NCBI GenBank assembly: GCA_023957755.1
Contig: JAMLGT010000006.1
Coordinates: forward strand, 62,001 to 126,000
From: Chitinophagaceae bacterium
Lineage (GTDB): Bacteria > Bacteroidota > Bacteroidia > Chitinophagales > Chitinophagaceae
DNA: 64,000 nt
Direction: 5' to 3'
Below the pieces are notes generated by a model that saw nothing but the letters and a program-made list of their open reading frames with translations, was not told the DNA's origin and ran no database searches. Below are positions 36,440-45,025 of the stretch, one piece after another. Made by a program: the position numbers and the translations under genes. The first letter of the stretch is position 1, and every line of letters begins with the position of its first letter.

Positions 36440-37171
36440 ATGAAAAGAGAATTGACACAATGGTTTAGCCCTTCCCTCCAACAAGATATGCCGGTAGCGG
36501 TATATGGCGATTATGGTTTTGCCCTGCTACTGGTTCCGACAGCTGCCGCTGATTACCTGGAGTACGAACGTTTCCAGATGATGGATGCGCTGGCTCCGTG
36601 GATCGATTCCGGCAAAGTGAAAGTCTTTTCTATCAACAGTATCAATAATGAAAGTTGGCTCAATAATGAAATGTTACCACAGCATAAAGCGATCAGGCAC
36701 AACCAGTTTAACCAATACGTTTTCGAGGAGGTAGTCCCCTTCATACGAACCAACACCTCTCAGGAAACTCCCATTATCACCTGTGGGGCCAGCTTTGGCG
36801 CACTCCATAGTATGAACTTATTCCTGAAAAGGCCCGACCTAATCAATGGAGTTATTGCGATGAGTGGTGTATATGACCTGCATGAATACACTAAAGGATA
36901 TAGTGATGACCAGACTTATCTGAATTCACCAATGAGTTACCTCCCCGACCTGCACGACCCCTGGTATCTGGATCATATCCGCAGAAGTAACCATATCCAT
37001 ATTCTTACAGGAAGTGGCGCCTATGAAGATCCTGATGCCTCTCGCGCTTTTGCCGGCGTACTGTATAATAAAGGAATTACTTACGAACTGGATATATGGG
37101 GAAGCGATATGACGCACGACTGGCCCACCTGGCGTAAGATGCTACCTTATTATATTGATTCAAGATTTTAG
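36440..37171 (+). CDS. Cytosolic esterase, alpha/beta-hydrolase (esterase D / PF00756-like)
   Basis: A 243-residue protein without signal peptide. 'ITCGASFGALHSMN' is the nucleophile elbow (G-A-S-F-G) near residue 115. 'GVIAMSGVYDLHEY' follows, and the C-terminal 'SDMTHDWPTWRKML' holds the likely catalytic His. This is the pattern of the putative-esterase family that includes S-formylglutathione hydrolase and Fes-type enzymes; the substrate is unknown. Its stop overlaps the end of the convergent esterase gene at 37160 by 12 bp. Confidence 0.8.
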   Translation: MKRELTQWFSPSLQQDMPVAVYGDYGFALLLVPTAAADYLEYERFQMMDALAPWIDSGKVKVFSINSINNESWLNNEMLPQHKAIRHNQFNQYVFEEVVPFIRTNTSQETPIITCGASFGALHSMNLFLKRPDLINGVIAMSGVYDLHEYTKGYSDDQTYLNSPMSYLPDLHDPWYLDHIRRSNHIHILTGSGAYEDPDASRAFAGVLYNKGITYELDIWGSDMTHDWPTWRKMLPYYIDSRF

Positions 37172-37975
37172 CAGGTTCTTATCAAACCATTTACGGAAGA
37201 ACAATAAATGGTATTCGATTGAATTTTTCCAGTAACCCCAACTGTGAGCCCCATCTCTTTCAATATAGTCATGTGCTATCTTTCGTGCAGTCAATACCTT
37301 ATGCAATTCCCTGTTTCCGGGCAGCAACGGATCATCCACACCGCAATCAATAATTAATGGCAATTTGATTTCTCGGACTTCTGCAAGTTGTACTGATGAA
37401 AACGCTCCTACCTTTTCCACTGAAGTATCACCTATAGCATCAGTAATCTCCTTTCTCATTCTGCGCCCCACAAGATCCATCACTCCACTCATACTTCCTG
37501 CTGCCCCAAACACATCCTGATGCCTCACAGCAGCCATCACCGCGCCATGCCCACCCATACTAAGGCCTGTAATTGCCCTGAAAAGTTTATCATGCAGCGT
37601 ACGATAGCGGGAATCAATAAATGCAGGAAGTTCCAGCGCAATGTAATCCTCATACTGGGGTAGCTTATTGTTGACATTATTTAGATAAAAGCAATTCTTC
37701 CCATCAGGGCACACAATAATTAATTGATATTTGTCGGCATACTCTTTTATTTCCGGCACCCTGGTTACCCAGTTAGAAAAATCTCCTGAATATCCATGAA
37801 GCAAATACACCACAGGGAGCCTTATATCCGTATTCGCATCATATTTGTCCGGAGTGATCACCACACACTTCGTCATTCCCCGCAATGCCTTACTCTCAAT
37901 GCTTAGCGTATCCACTCGTGCTGCATTTGCAACTACGAAAGAAAATAACATAAAAACCAATAAAGTATATCTCAT
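37160..37975 (-). CDS. Exported esterase, alpha/beta-hydrolase (antigen 85 / tributyrin esterase-like)
   Basis: A signal peptide ('TLLVFMLFSFVVANAA') is followed by a PF00756-type hydrolase: 'PVVYLLHGYSGDFSNW', the nucleophile elbow 'ITGLSMGGHGAVMAA' (Ser in GLSMGG), the acid in 'IDCGVDDPLLP' and the His in 'RDGAHSWGYWKNSIEYH'. The length of 271 residues is normal. It probably cleaves an ester in the periplasm or outside the cell, for example a carbohydrate acyl ester. The mobile-element-like repeat at 38000-38129 lies 24 bp upstream of its start and would form part of its 5' UTR or promoter region. Confidence 0.85.
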   Translation of the reverse strand: MRYTLLVFMLFSFVVANAARVDTLSIESKALRGMTKCVVITPDKYDANTDIRLPVVYLLHGYSGDFSNWVTRVPEIKEYADKYQLIIVCPDGKNCFYLNNVNNKLPQYEDYIALELPAFIDSRYRTLHDKLFRAITGLSMGGHGAVMAAVRHQDVFGAAGSMSGVMDLVGRRMRKEITDAIGDTSVEKVGAFSSVQLAEVREIKLPLIIDCGVDDPLLPGNRELHKVLTARKIAHDYIERDGAHSWGYWKNSIEYHLLFFRKWFDKNLLKS

Positions 37976-37999
37976 TTTGAAAATGATTTTTTATTACTG

Positions 38000-38129
38000 T
38001 TGTCCGATTAAGTTGGGATAAAGCCCACTGGGCTTAGGGTTTCTTTATTACCCTACCCTTTAGGGTAGGACTATGAAAGTCTTACTCAACAAAGGCTTTA
38101 GCCACATTTTGAATATTTTAACCGGACAA
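38000..38129. mobile_element. MITE-like element, copy 1
   Basis: 130 bp with inverted ends: TTGTCCGATTAA at the left and TTAACCGGACAA at the right (11 of 12 pair). The 11-bp ATTTTTTATTA is present on both sides (37986-37996 and 38135-38145), as expected for a target duplication. Inside are hairpins AGCCC act GGGCT and CTACCC ttta GGGTAG. No coding capacity. A second, clearly related copy of 132 bp lies at 58954-59085. Confidence 0.8.
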
Positions 38130-38509
38130 TGATAATTTTTTATTAATAACCTCCTGTAAAAATAGCCATTCAACAACGAAACGCGATCCGAAGAAACCCC
38201 AGTGCACGTATCCACTTACCGTTCAAATCAGCCTGAACCCTCTTCGTTAAAGTCAGGAACCAAAAAAATTAGGTTGTCAAAATTCAGTCATAAATAATGT
38301 TTTACCGAATTTATAACCATTAACCCCACAACATTTCTCACCTTTGCGGCTCAAAAATTAATAGCCAGCCTTATTGGCATATATCAGGAAAAGTTGGAAT
38401 AGAACCCGTAATTTGTCGTTACATTTGCAAATCTTTCCGATGTTTCTGGTTGTGGCCGACATCAGGATATGGAAACAATTCGTTGCAAATCACCAATCTT
38501 AAATAAACA
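38130..38509. other. Upstream region of nirK
   Basis: 380 bp without a gene. TACATTTG at 38420-38427 matches the TAnnTTTG -7 element, with TTG at 38394-38396 as a distant -33 box (23-bp spacer). Transcription would start near 38434, about 75 nt before the nirK ATG. TTGGCATATATCAG at 38374-38387 is an imperfect dyad that matches 7 of the 10 defined positions of the FNR/CRP-type site TTGAT-N4-ATCAA; this is weak evidence. Confidence 0.45.
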
Positions 38510-39568
38510 ATGAAAACTCCGTTTAGCAAAAAACTCAGCTCATTCATTTCACTTGGAGCTATCGCATTATTGGTAGGACTCCAGCCTGGATGTAAGCAAG
38601 GCACTGACCCCAGCGCCCCATTTGACATTTCCAAAATCGACACGGTGCTTACCGGTACCGTTGATGCGGAATTGACCGAAGCACCCAATGTACCAAAACC
38701 ATTAACCTACACCTCTCCTAAGCGGGTGAAGGTGACATTGAAGGTTATTGAAAAGGTGATGAATATTTCAGACAGCACTCAGTACACCTTCTGGACATTC
38801 GGCGGCCATGTGCCAGGCAACTTCATCAGGGTAAGACAAGGCGATTTGGTGGACTTCACACTAATTAATAGTGAAGACAGTAAAGTATCACATAATATCG
38901 ATCTTCACGCTGTTACCGGGCCAGGCGGTGGCGCAGAAGCATCAAACACATCACCCGGCCAAAGCACTAACTTCCAGTTCCGTGCCTTACACCCCGGTGT
39001 ATTCGTATATCACTGTGCTACAGCGCCCGTGCCCCTTCATATTGCAAACGGCATGTACGGACTGATCCTGGTAGAGCCACAAAGCGGTATGCCTAAAGTG
39101 GACAAAGAATACTACGTAATGCAGGGCGACTTCTACACAAAAGGAAAGTATGGCGCTGCAGGGCTTCAGGATTTTGACGAAGATAAGGCCCTTGCTGAAA
39201 ACCCTGACTATGTACTATTCAACGGAAAAGTAAGAGCCTTGGTAGGACAGGGAGCACTGACTGCCAAGACAGGCGAAACCGTTAGGCTCTATGTGGGTAA
39301 CGGCGGGCCCAACATGGTCTCTTCATTCCACGTTATCGGTGAAATCTTTGATAAAGTATATACTGAGGCCGGCAGCTCAATTAACACAGGGGTACAGACT
39401 ACCCTGATCCCAGCCGGTGGTGCTACCATCGTGGATATGAAGGCGGAAGTTCCGGGTACATATCTCCTGGTGGATCACTCCATCTTCAGAGCCTTTAATA
39501 AAGGAGCAATCGGACAATTGAAAATAACGGGAGATGAAAACCCGTCTGTTTTTAAGAAGCTAAAATAA
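38510..39568 (+). CDS. nirK: Copper-containing nitrite reductase, lipoprotein form
   Basis: Reduces nitrite to nitric oxide outside the inner membrane. A signal ends in a lipobox-like 'LQPGC' (Cys28), so the enzyme is probably lipid-anchored. Two cupredoxin domains follow. Type 1 Cu ligands are H128 ('SHNID'), C169 and H177 ('[11 protein letters not shown]') and M182. Type 2 Cu ligands are H133 ('LHAV'), H168 and a His in '[10 protein letters not shown]' of the second domain. The catalytic-pocket His is in '[10 protein letters not shown]'. The 352-residue length fits NirK. nirV and an SCO gene follow. No nitrate or NO reductase is in the window, so the rest of denitrification cannot be judged. 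Confidence 0.93.
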   Translation: MKTPFSKKLSSFISLGAIALLVGLQPGCKQGTDPSAPFDISKIDTVLTGTVDAELTEAPNVPKPLTYTSPKRVKVTLKVIEKVMNISDSTQYTFWTFGGHVPGNFIRVRQGDLVDFTLINSEDSKVSHNIDLHAVTGPGGGAEASNTSPGQSTNFQFRALHPGVFVYHCATAPVPLHIANGMYGLILVEPQSGMPKVDKEYYVMQGDFYTKGKYGAAGLQDFDEDKALAENPDYVLFNGKVRALVGQGALTAKTGETVRLYVGNGGPNMVSSFHVIGEIFDKVYTEAGSSINTGVQTTLIPAGGATIVDMKAEVPGTYLLVDHSIFRAFNKGAIGQLKITGDENPSVFKKLK

Positions 39569-39572
39569 ATTG

Positions 39573-39608
39573 AAAAACGGACGGCTCCACACCGTCCGTT
39601 TTTGTTTT
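39573..39608 (+). terminator. Terminator between nirK and nirV
   Basis: AAAAACGGACGG and CCGTCCGTTTTT form a 12-bp stem with a 7-nt loop, continuing as GTTTT. It should stop much of the nirK transcript, so nirV and SCO are probably made at a lower level by read-through. Confidence 0.85.
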
Positions 39609-39616
39609 AACCTGTT

Positions 39617-40396
39617 ATGAAACACTTTCTGATTCTGATATTCACTTTACTCACGGCATTGTCAGCCGTGGCACAGTCGGTCTCAACAGAGAAAAAGATG
39701 GTCAGAATACCGGCAGGCATTTACACTCCTTTCTTCAAGCTTCCCGGTACTGAGCCCACCCCCATGCCTGCTTTCCTGATGGATGAAACAGCAGTAACCA
39801 ATGCGGAATTTCTGGAGTTTGTAAAGGCTAATCCGCAATGGCGCAGAAGTAAAGTAAGCAAGCTGCTTGCTGATACTAATTATCTGAAATACTGGAAAAG
39901 CGATCTGGAAATCGGCGAGAAAAATAAAGAGCTTTATAACAGCCCGGTAGTATATGTGTCATGGTTTGCAGCCAAAGCATACGCACAATGGAAAGGAAAG
40001 AGGCTGCCCACAGTAGCCGAATGGGAATATGCAGGCACTGCACCGCTCGTAAACTCCAGAGAGGGCACGCTCACATCCTATATCCTCAACTGGTACTCAA
40101 AACCTAATCCCAAAGTACTACCCAACATAAAAAGCACCTATAAAAACACTTTCGGTTTGTTCGATATGCATGGATTGATCTGGGAGTGGACATTCGACTT
40201 TAACAGCTTCATAAAAAGCGGTGACTCCAGAGCAAATACTACTGATGAACTCCAACTTTTTTGTGCATCCAGCACATTGTATGTGAACAATAAGAGCGAC
40301 TACGCTTCATTCCTGAGATTCAGTTATCGCGGTAGCCTGAAAGGTAATTTCTGCATTGCCAATTTAGGATTCAGATGCGTCAAAGACCTAAAATGA
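39617..40396 (+). CDS. nirV: NirV-like formylglycine-generating-enzyme-family protein
   Basis: Exported (signal 'TLLTALSAVAQ') protein of the SUMF1/EgtB/PvdO family, 259 residues. Family blocks: 'MVRIPAGIYTPF', 'FLMDETAVTNAEFLEFVKAN', 'SPVVYVSWFAAKAYAQWKGK', 'RLPTVAEWEYAG', 'NTFGLFDMHGLIWEWTFDF' and the end 'LGFRCVKDLK'. NirV is often found next to nirK, where it is thought to help nitrite reductase maturation, but its biochemical role is not settled. The cysteine pair of true formylglycine-generating enzymes is not obvious here, so a different reaction is likely. It lies just after the nirK terminator and overlaps the SCO gene by 4 bp. Confidence 0.85.
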   Translation: MKHFLILIFTLLTALSAVAQSVSTEKKMVRIPAGIYTPFFKLPGTEPTPMPAFLMDETAVTNAEFLEFVKANPQWRRSKVSKLLADTNYLKYWKSDLEIGEKNKELYNSPVVYVSWFAAKAYAQWKGKRLPTVAEWEYAGTAPLVNSREGTLTSYILNWYSKPNPKVLPNIKSTYKNTFGLFDMHGLIWEWTFDFNSFIKSGDSRANTTDELQLFCASSTLYVNNKSDYASFLRFSYRGSLKGNFCIANLGFRCVKDLK

Positions 40397-41010
40397 TTAA
40401 GATGAAATATCACTTATTATTATTTGCAATCAGTGCGCTGTCGCTTGCAGCGTGCAACAATGGTAAGCAATCAGCCTTTACCGGGGATGTGGTATCCACT
40501 GCGGCTCCTGTGGGCACCATACCGGAAGAAAGCATCTATAACCTTACGGACACCTTTACTACACAGGACAATAAAACCATTCAACTGAAAGACTTCTCAG
40601 GAAAACCCACAGTAATGGTTATGATCTTCACTCATTGCGACTATGCCTGCCCCAGACTGACAGCCGACGTAAAAGAACTGGAAGGCAGATTGGGAAAAAA
40701 TGCTGACAAAGTAAACTTTGTACTCACAAGCTTTGATGCAGAAAGAGATTTCCCTGATCAATTGGCAAAGTATAAGAAAGACATGAAACTGGATGACAAC
40801 TTCACCCTCCTTCACGGAAGCGATGATGCTGTCAGGACGCTCTCTGTCCTACTTAATGTACAATATCAGAAAAACCAGGATGGTAACTTTTCTCATAGCA
40901 ATGTAATAACAGTTCTTGACCCCTCAGGCAATCTCATATATCAAAAGGAGGGTATCCAGGCCAACCATGATGAGACGCTCAAAAAATTGAACGAGCTGCT
41001 GAAGGGTTAG
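40393..41010 (+). CDS. SCO1/SenC-family copper chaperone, lipoprotein
   Basis: A lipoprotein signal ends in 'SLAAC' (Cys21 from the ATG at 40393). The thioredoxin-fold domain has the Cu-binding pair C82 and C86 in 'HCDYACPRL' and the distal His168 in 'NFSHSNVITVLD', the three ligands of SCO proteins. In this operon the likely client is NirK; cytochrome oxidase assembly is the usual job of the family. The ATG at 40393 overlaps the nirV stop (ATGA); an ATG at 40402 is also possible. Length is about 205 residues, normal for the family. Confidence 0.9.
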   Translation: MIKMKYHLLLFAISALSLAACNNGKQSAFTGDVVSTAAPVGTIPEESIYNLTDTFTTQDNKTIQLKDFSGKPTVMVMIFTHCDYACPRLTADVKELEGRLGKNADKVNFVLTSFDAERDFPDQLAKYKKDMKLDDNFTLLHGSDDAVRTLSVLLNVQYQKNQDGNFSHSNVITVLDPSGNLIYQKEGIQANHDETLKKLNELLKG

Positions 41011-41093
41011 TACTGTTGCACGCAGAAATATCTGTAAATCTCCTGATTCGATGCAGCCTCTGCACCTTAATAGTTTCCCGAACCATGCAATGC

Positions 41094-41125
41094 AAAAATG
41101 CCCGAAATGATAACACTCCGGGCAT
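41094..41125 (-). terminator. Terminator after asd
   Basis: On the minus strand AATGCCCG and CGGGCATT form an 8-bp stem, followed by TTTG. It lies 23 bp past the asd stop. It could also slow the convergent SCO transcript, but there is no U-run on that side. Confidence 0.65.
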
Positions 41126-41147
41126 TATAGTATTTTGAAAGTCTCGA

Positions 41148-42146
41148 TCAATTAGCAGACACAAAGCCCTTCTCCAACAACTTTTCTGCAATCTGCACGG
41201 CATTGGTAGCTGCGCCCTTACGCAGGTTGTCGCTCACGATCCAGCAATTGAGGGTATTGGGTAATGTTTCGTCACGGCGAAGCCTGCCTACAAAGGTTTC
41301 ATTTTTCTCATGCGCGGTGAGTGGCATCGGATACACCGCATTCTCAGGATCGTCCTGAATAACTACTCCGGGTGTAGCAGACAACAGTTCCCGCACCTCT
41401 TTCAGGTTAAAATCTTTCTCAAACTGAATATTGACACTTTCGCTGTGGCCGCCCATCACAGGGATACGTACACAGGTAGCTGTTACATTTACTGATTCAT
41501 CACCTAATATTTTCTTGGTTTCATTCACCATCTTCATTTCCTCCTTTGTGTAACCATTTTCAAGAAACACATCAATATGCGGGATTGCATTCTTATCAAT
41601 TCTGTATTTATAAGCCATTTCCCCCTCTATATTATTTCTTTCGTTTTCCATTTGCTTCACAGCTTTCACACCGGTGCCAGTCACACTCTGATAAGTACTC
41701 ACCACCACCCTTTTAATATGATACTTCTTATGTAGCGGTGATAACACCAGCACCATCTGAATGGTAGAACAGTTAGGATTTGCAATAATCTTATCCTCCC
41801 TGCCCAGTACATCTCCATTCACCTCAGGTACTACTAACTTCTTATTGGGATCCATCCTCCATGCTGAAGAATTGTCCACCACTGTAATGCCAGCTTCAGC
41901 AAATAAAGGCGCCAGTTTCAGTGACGTAGAACCACCGGCTGAAAAGAGAGCAATTTCAGGACGCGCCTTAATAGCATCCTCCGCCGATACCACCTTGTAA
42001 GGTTTTCCCTTGAAATACACTTCCTTACCGACAGACTTCTCAGAAGCCACAGGAATCAATTCTGTAACGGGGAAATTTCTTTCTTCTAAAACCTGGAGCA
42101 TCTTGCTCCCCACAAGGCCGGTAGCGCCTACGACTGCAATTTTCAT
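41148..42146 (-). CDS. asd: Aspartate-semialdehyde dehydrogenase
   Basis: Reduces aspartyl-phosphate to aspartate semialdehyde with NADPH, the branch point to lysine, diaminopimelate, threonine and methionine. 'KIAVVGATGLVGSKML' is the Rossmann motif. 'IANPNCSTIQMVL' holds the catalytic Cys, and 'CVRIPVMGGHSESVNIQFEK' holds the active-site His. The 332 residues from the ATG at 42146 are typical; an upstream start at 42200 would add a hydrophobic tail not seen in the family. The gene is single, divergent from the LTD-protein gene with 69 bp between them. Confidence 0.95.
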   Translation of the reverse strand: MKIAVVGATGLVGSKMLQVLEERNFPVTELIPVASEKSVGKEVYFKGKPYKVVSAEDAIKARPEIALFSAGGSTSLKLAPLFAEAGITVVDNSSAWRMDPNKKLVVPEVNGDVLGREDKIIANPNCSTIQMVLVLSPLHKKYHIKRVVVSTYQSVTGTGVKAVKQMENERNNIEGEMAYKYRIDKNAIPHIDVFLENGYTKEEMKMVNETKKILGDESVNVTATCVRIPVMGGHSESVNIQFEKDFNLKEVRELLSATPGVVIQDDPENAVYPMPLTAHEKNETFVGRLRRDETLPNTLNCWIVSDNLRKGAATNAVQIAEKLLEKGFVSAN

Positions 42147-42215
42147 TTTACTTATCTTTTTTAGGGACACAAAGAAAATACAAAGTACTATCTTTAACAA
42201 AAGCCTGTTTGGAAT

Positions 42216-44816
42216 ATGACAAAATTCTGTGTTTCCTTTGTGTTAACTCTCTTATGTTTTCATGTTCAATCCCAGGTAACGGACAACTTCTCAGACGGTG
42301 ATTACACCCACAACCCTGCCTGGCAAACAACCTCAGGAGACTTCATCATCAATGCAGACAAACAATTGCAATCCAATAACACTACCGCTTCATCTACGTT
42401 CTATATCTCTACGGCAAACGCACTGATCACCCAGACAGAATGGGAATTCAGAATCAAAATTGATTTTAACCCATCTTCTGCAAATTATGTGGATGTATGG
42501 CTTGGAGCCACTACGCAGGACCTCACTGCGTCATCTAACGAGGGATATTTCGTCAGAGTGGGTAGTACAGATGATGACATCTGCCTTTACAAGAAACCTT
42601 CATCCGGAAACGCTGTTAAAATTATTGACGGTATAAATGGCTTGCTTAATACCTCATCCAACTCCCTGATGATAAAAGTTATCCGTACTTCAGGCAATAG
42701 ATGGATACTACTCCGTGATGCCACAGCCACTGGTAACAGCTACAGAAGCGAGGGAGAGGTTACAGACAATGATTTTAATACCAGTTCTTATTTTGGCTTC
42801 CTGATAAAACAGAGTACTGCCTCATTCTTTCTAAAACACTTTTTTGATGATATCATCGTAAAGCCATTTGATGGTAACACCCCACCGGCCAAAGTTATCA
42901 GTGCTACTGCAGTAAATGCAAACACCGTGAAAGTTGTATTTGACAAACCTGTGAATACTCCATCTGCAGAAGATGTGTCTCATTACTTTATATCCGGCCC
43001 GGGCAACCCGATATCGGCCACGCCGGATGCCATAGATGGAAGTGTAGTACTACTCACTTTTTCAGGGAACTTTACTCCTAATCAAAAGAACACGATGATT
43101 GTTACCGGAGTCAGCGACATCTTCGGAAACACCATCACAGATGTTATAGTCGACTTTTATTATTACAAAGCCAGCCGATACGAAGTAGTAATCAATGAAG
43201 TATTTGCTGACCCCCAACCTCAAATCGGACTGCCGACACAGAAATTTCTTGAATTAAGAAATAATGCCACCTTTCCGGTAAACCTGAAAGACTGGCAACT
43301 GCGCGACGGCAGCAATACGGCTATCCTTCCGGCTATTGACCTGAAATCTGACAGCTTCTTAATTATCACAACCTCTACAGGATTGAGCGCTTATCAGAAT
43401 TACGGTACAACCATATCCGTTAGTGGATTTCCCTCGCTGAATATTGGCGGAGGACAGATAACTTTGTATGATGAATCCGGATCGGTAATGCACACCATGA
43501 GTTACGATCTTACCACCTACCAAAATGAATTAAAGAAAGATGGTGGATATTCATTAGAACTCATCGATGCGAAAACGGGCTGTCTTATTGTCGGCAACTG
43601 GACAGCAAGCAATGATGTTTCAGGAGGTACCCCGGGAAGAAAGAATAGTGTGGCAGGAGCCGTAACACAGTCGGACCCTGACTATAAAATTATCAACGCA
43701 TTCCTTTCTGCACCAGATACTTTATACCTCCTCACTAATAAGAGCGTAGATAGCAGTGCAGCAGCACAAAAGAATAATTATATCCTCAGCGATGGACTGT
43801 CTGTTTCCACTGTGGAGGTGTTGCCGCCATTTTTCAATACTATCCGTATTGCCCTAACCTCAGCAGCATCCGAAAACAAGATTTACACTGTAAAGGTAAA
43901 TTCACTTACAGGATGCGACGGAAACAGTATCAGCAATGTATTTAATACCGCGAAGTTTGGTATTGCCAAAGACCCGTCACCGGGAGATATCTTAATTAAT
44001 GAAATCCTCTTTGACCCCATTTCAGGTGGAAGCGATTATGTGGAACTCTATAATAATAGCACTAAAATTATAGACCTTAGAAAAGTGTTTCTGGCCAACC
44101 GCAACACATCCAACTCGCCATCTTCATTCTCTCAGATATCTGCACAGGGCCGCTTACTCTTACCGGGTGACTTTGCATTACTCACCACTGACCCCGTCTG
44201 GACAGGTATAAACTACCCCATTTCGAACCCTGATGCCTTTGTTAAAATGAATACATTTCCCAGTTATCCTGATGCAAGTGGCAATGTGCTTATTACTGAT
44301 CAGCAGGGGAATATTATTGACGAGGTAGCCTACAATAGCAAGTGGCACTTCCCACTCATAAAAGACAAAGAAGGGGTGGCACTGGAACGGATTGCCTTTA
44401 ATGGCCCTTCAGACCAAACTAATTTCAGATCTGCATCCAAAGATGTTTCCTATGGCACACCGGGCCTGCCGAATTCGCAGAGCAGGACGGATGCAATTTC
44501 CGGTGAGTTTACAATATCACCCGAAGTATTCTCACCTGACAATGATGGAACAGATGATTTCCTGACAATCACTTATAGTTTTCCTTCCGGCGGATTTATG
44601 ACCAATATAAAAATCTTTGATGCACAGGGAAGGATGGTGCGTTATCTGGAGAAGAATTCCCTAAGCGGTGTCACAGGCTACTACCGCTGGGATGGGTTAG
44701 ATGATAAACAACAAAAACTGCCACAAGGTATATACATCATTCATTTTGAATCATTCAATACAGATGGTGTCAGGAAGCTTCACAAGAAGAGTGTAGTGCT
44801 GGCAAGAAGGTTTTAG
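42216..44816 (+). CDS. Lamin-tail-domain surface protein with gliding-motility/T9SS-type C-terminus
   Basis: 866 residues with signal peptide 'SFVLTLLCFHVQSQ'. An N-terminal jelly-roll-like region (to ~200) is followed by a big_5/Ig-like domain ('KVISATAVNANTVKVVFDKPV'). A first lamin-tail domain comes next ('VVINEVFADPQPQIGLPTQKF'), then a further Ig-like segment and a second lamin-tail domain ('ILINEILFDPISGGSDYVELY'). The C-terminal ~95 residues ('ISPEVFSPDNDGTDDFLTI', ending 'GIYIIHFESFNTDG') look like the CHU_C/FlgD-like end of T9SS cargo. It is probably exposed on the cell surface; function unknown. A bidirectional terminator lies downstream. Confidence 0.8.
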   Translation: MTKFCVSFVLTLLCFHVQSQVTDNFSDGDYTHNPAWQTTSGDFIINADKQLQSNNTTASSTFYISTANALITQTEWEFRIKIDFNPSSANYVDVWLGATTQDLTASSNEGYFVRVGSTDDDICLYKKPSSGNAVKIIDGINGLLNTSSNSLMIKVIRTSGNRWILLRDATATGNSYRSEGEVTDNDFNTSSYFGFLIKQSTASFFLKHFFDDIIVKPFDGNTPPAKVISATAVNANTVKVVFDKPVNTPSAEDVSHYFISGPGNPISATPDAIDGSVVLLTFSGNFTPNQKNTMIVTGVSDIFGNTITDVIVDFYYYKASRYEVVINEVFADPQPQIGLPTQKFLELRNNATFPVNLKDWQLRDGSNTAILPAIDLKSDSFLIITTSTGLSAYQNYGTTISVSGFPSLNIGGGQITLYDESGSVMHTMSYDLTTYQNELKKDGGYSLELIDAKTGCLIVGNWTASNDVSGGTPGRKNSVAGAVTQSDPDYKIINAFLSAPDTLYLLTNKSVDSSAAAQKNNYILSDGLSVSTVEVLPPFFNTIRIALTSAASENKIYTVKVNSLTGCDGNSISNVFNTAKFGIAKDPSPGDILINEILFDPISGGSDYVELYNNSTKIIDLRKVFLANRNTSNSPSSFSQISAQGRLLLPGDFALLTTDPVWTGINYPISNPDAFVKMNTFPSYPDASGNVLITDQQGNIIDEVAYNSKWHFPLIKDKEGVALERIAFNGPSDQTNFRSASKDVSYGTPGLPNSQSRTDAISGEFTISPEVFSPDNDGTDDFLTITYSFPSGGFMTNIKIFDAQGRMVRYLEKNSLSGVTGYYRWDGLDDKQQKLPQGIYIIHFESFNTDGVRKLHKKSVVLARRF

Positions 44817-44829
44817 TATGAAAGGTTTT

Positions 44830-44936
44830 GAGTTGTAAACACGGGACAGCAAAAGGAGTATGATTAGTGGAAAGTCCTGAGTTGTAAACTCAGCACCACT
44901 TAGGGGGCAGTAAAAGATTGTAAATCCAGGACAGCA
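44830..44936. repeat. Three degenerate copies of a ~22-bp motif
   Basis: GAGTTGTAAAC-like motifs recur at 44830-44851, 44877-44893 and 44916-44936, two of them followed by GGACAGCA. The middle copy forms a 7-bp hairpin CTGAGTT / AACTCAG. They lie between convergent genes. Function unknown. Confidence 0.4.
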
Positions 44937-44960
44937 TTGTTTTAGCATCACCACCTAAAA

Positions 44961-44991
44961 CAGAATAGCCGAAAAAATTTCGGCTATTCTG
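44961..44991. terminator. Bidirectional terminator between convergent genes
   Basis: CAGAATAGCCGAAA and TTTCGGCTATTCTG form a 14-bp perfect stem with a 3-nt loop. It is followed by TTTGAAAAA on the plus side and TTTTAGG on the minus side. It serves the LTD-protein gene (+) and the susD gene (-). Confidence 0.8.
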
Positions 44992-45025
44992 TTTGAAAAA
45001 CTCGTCCTTATATATTCAATTGCAA

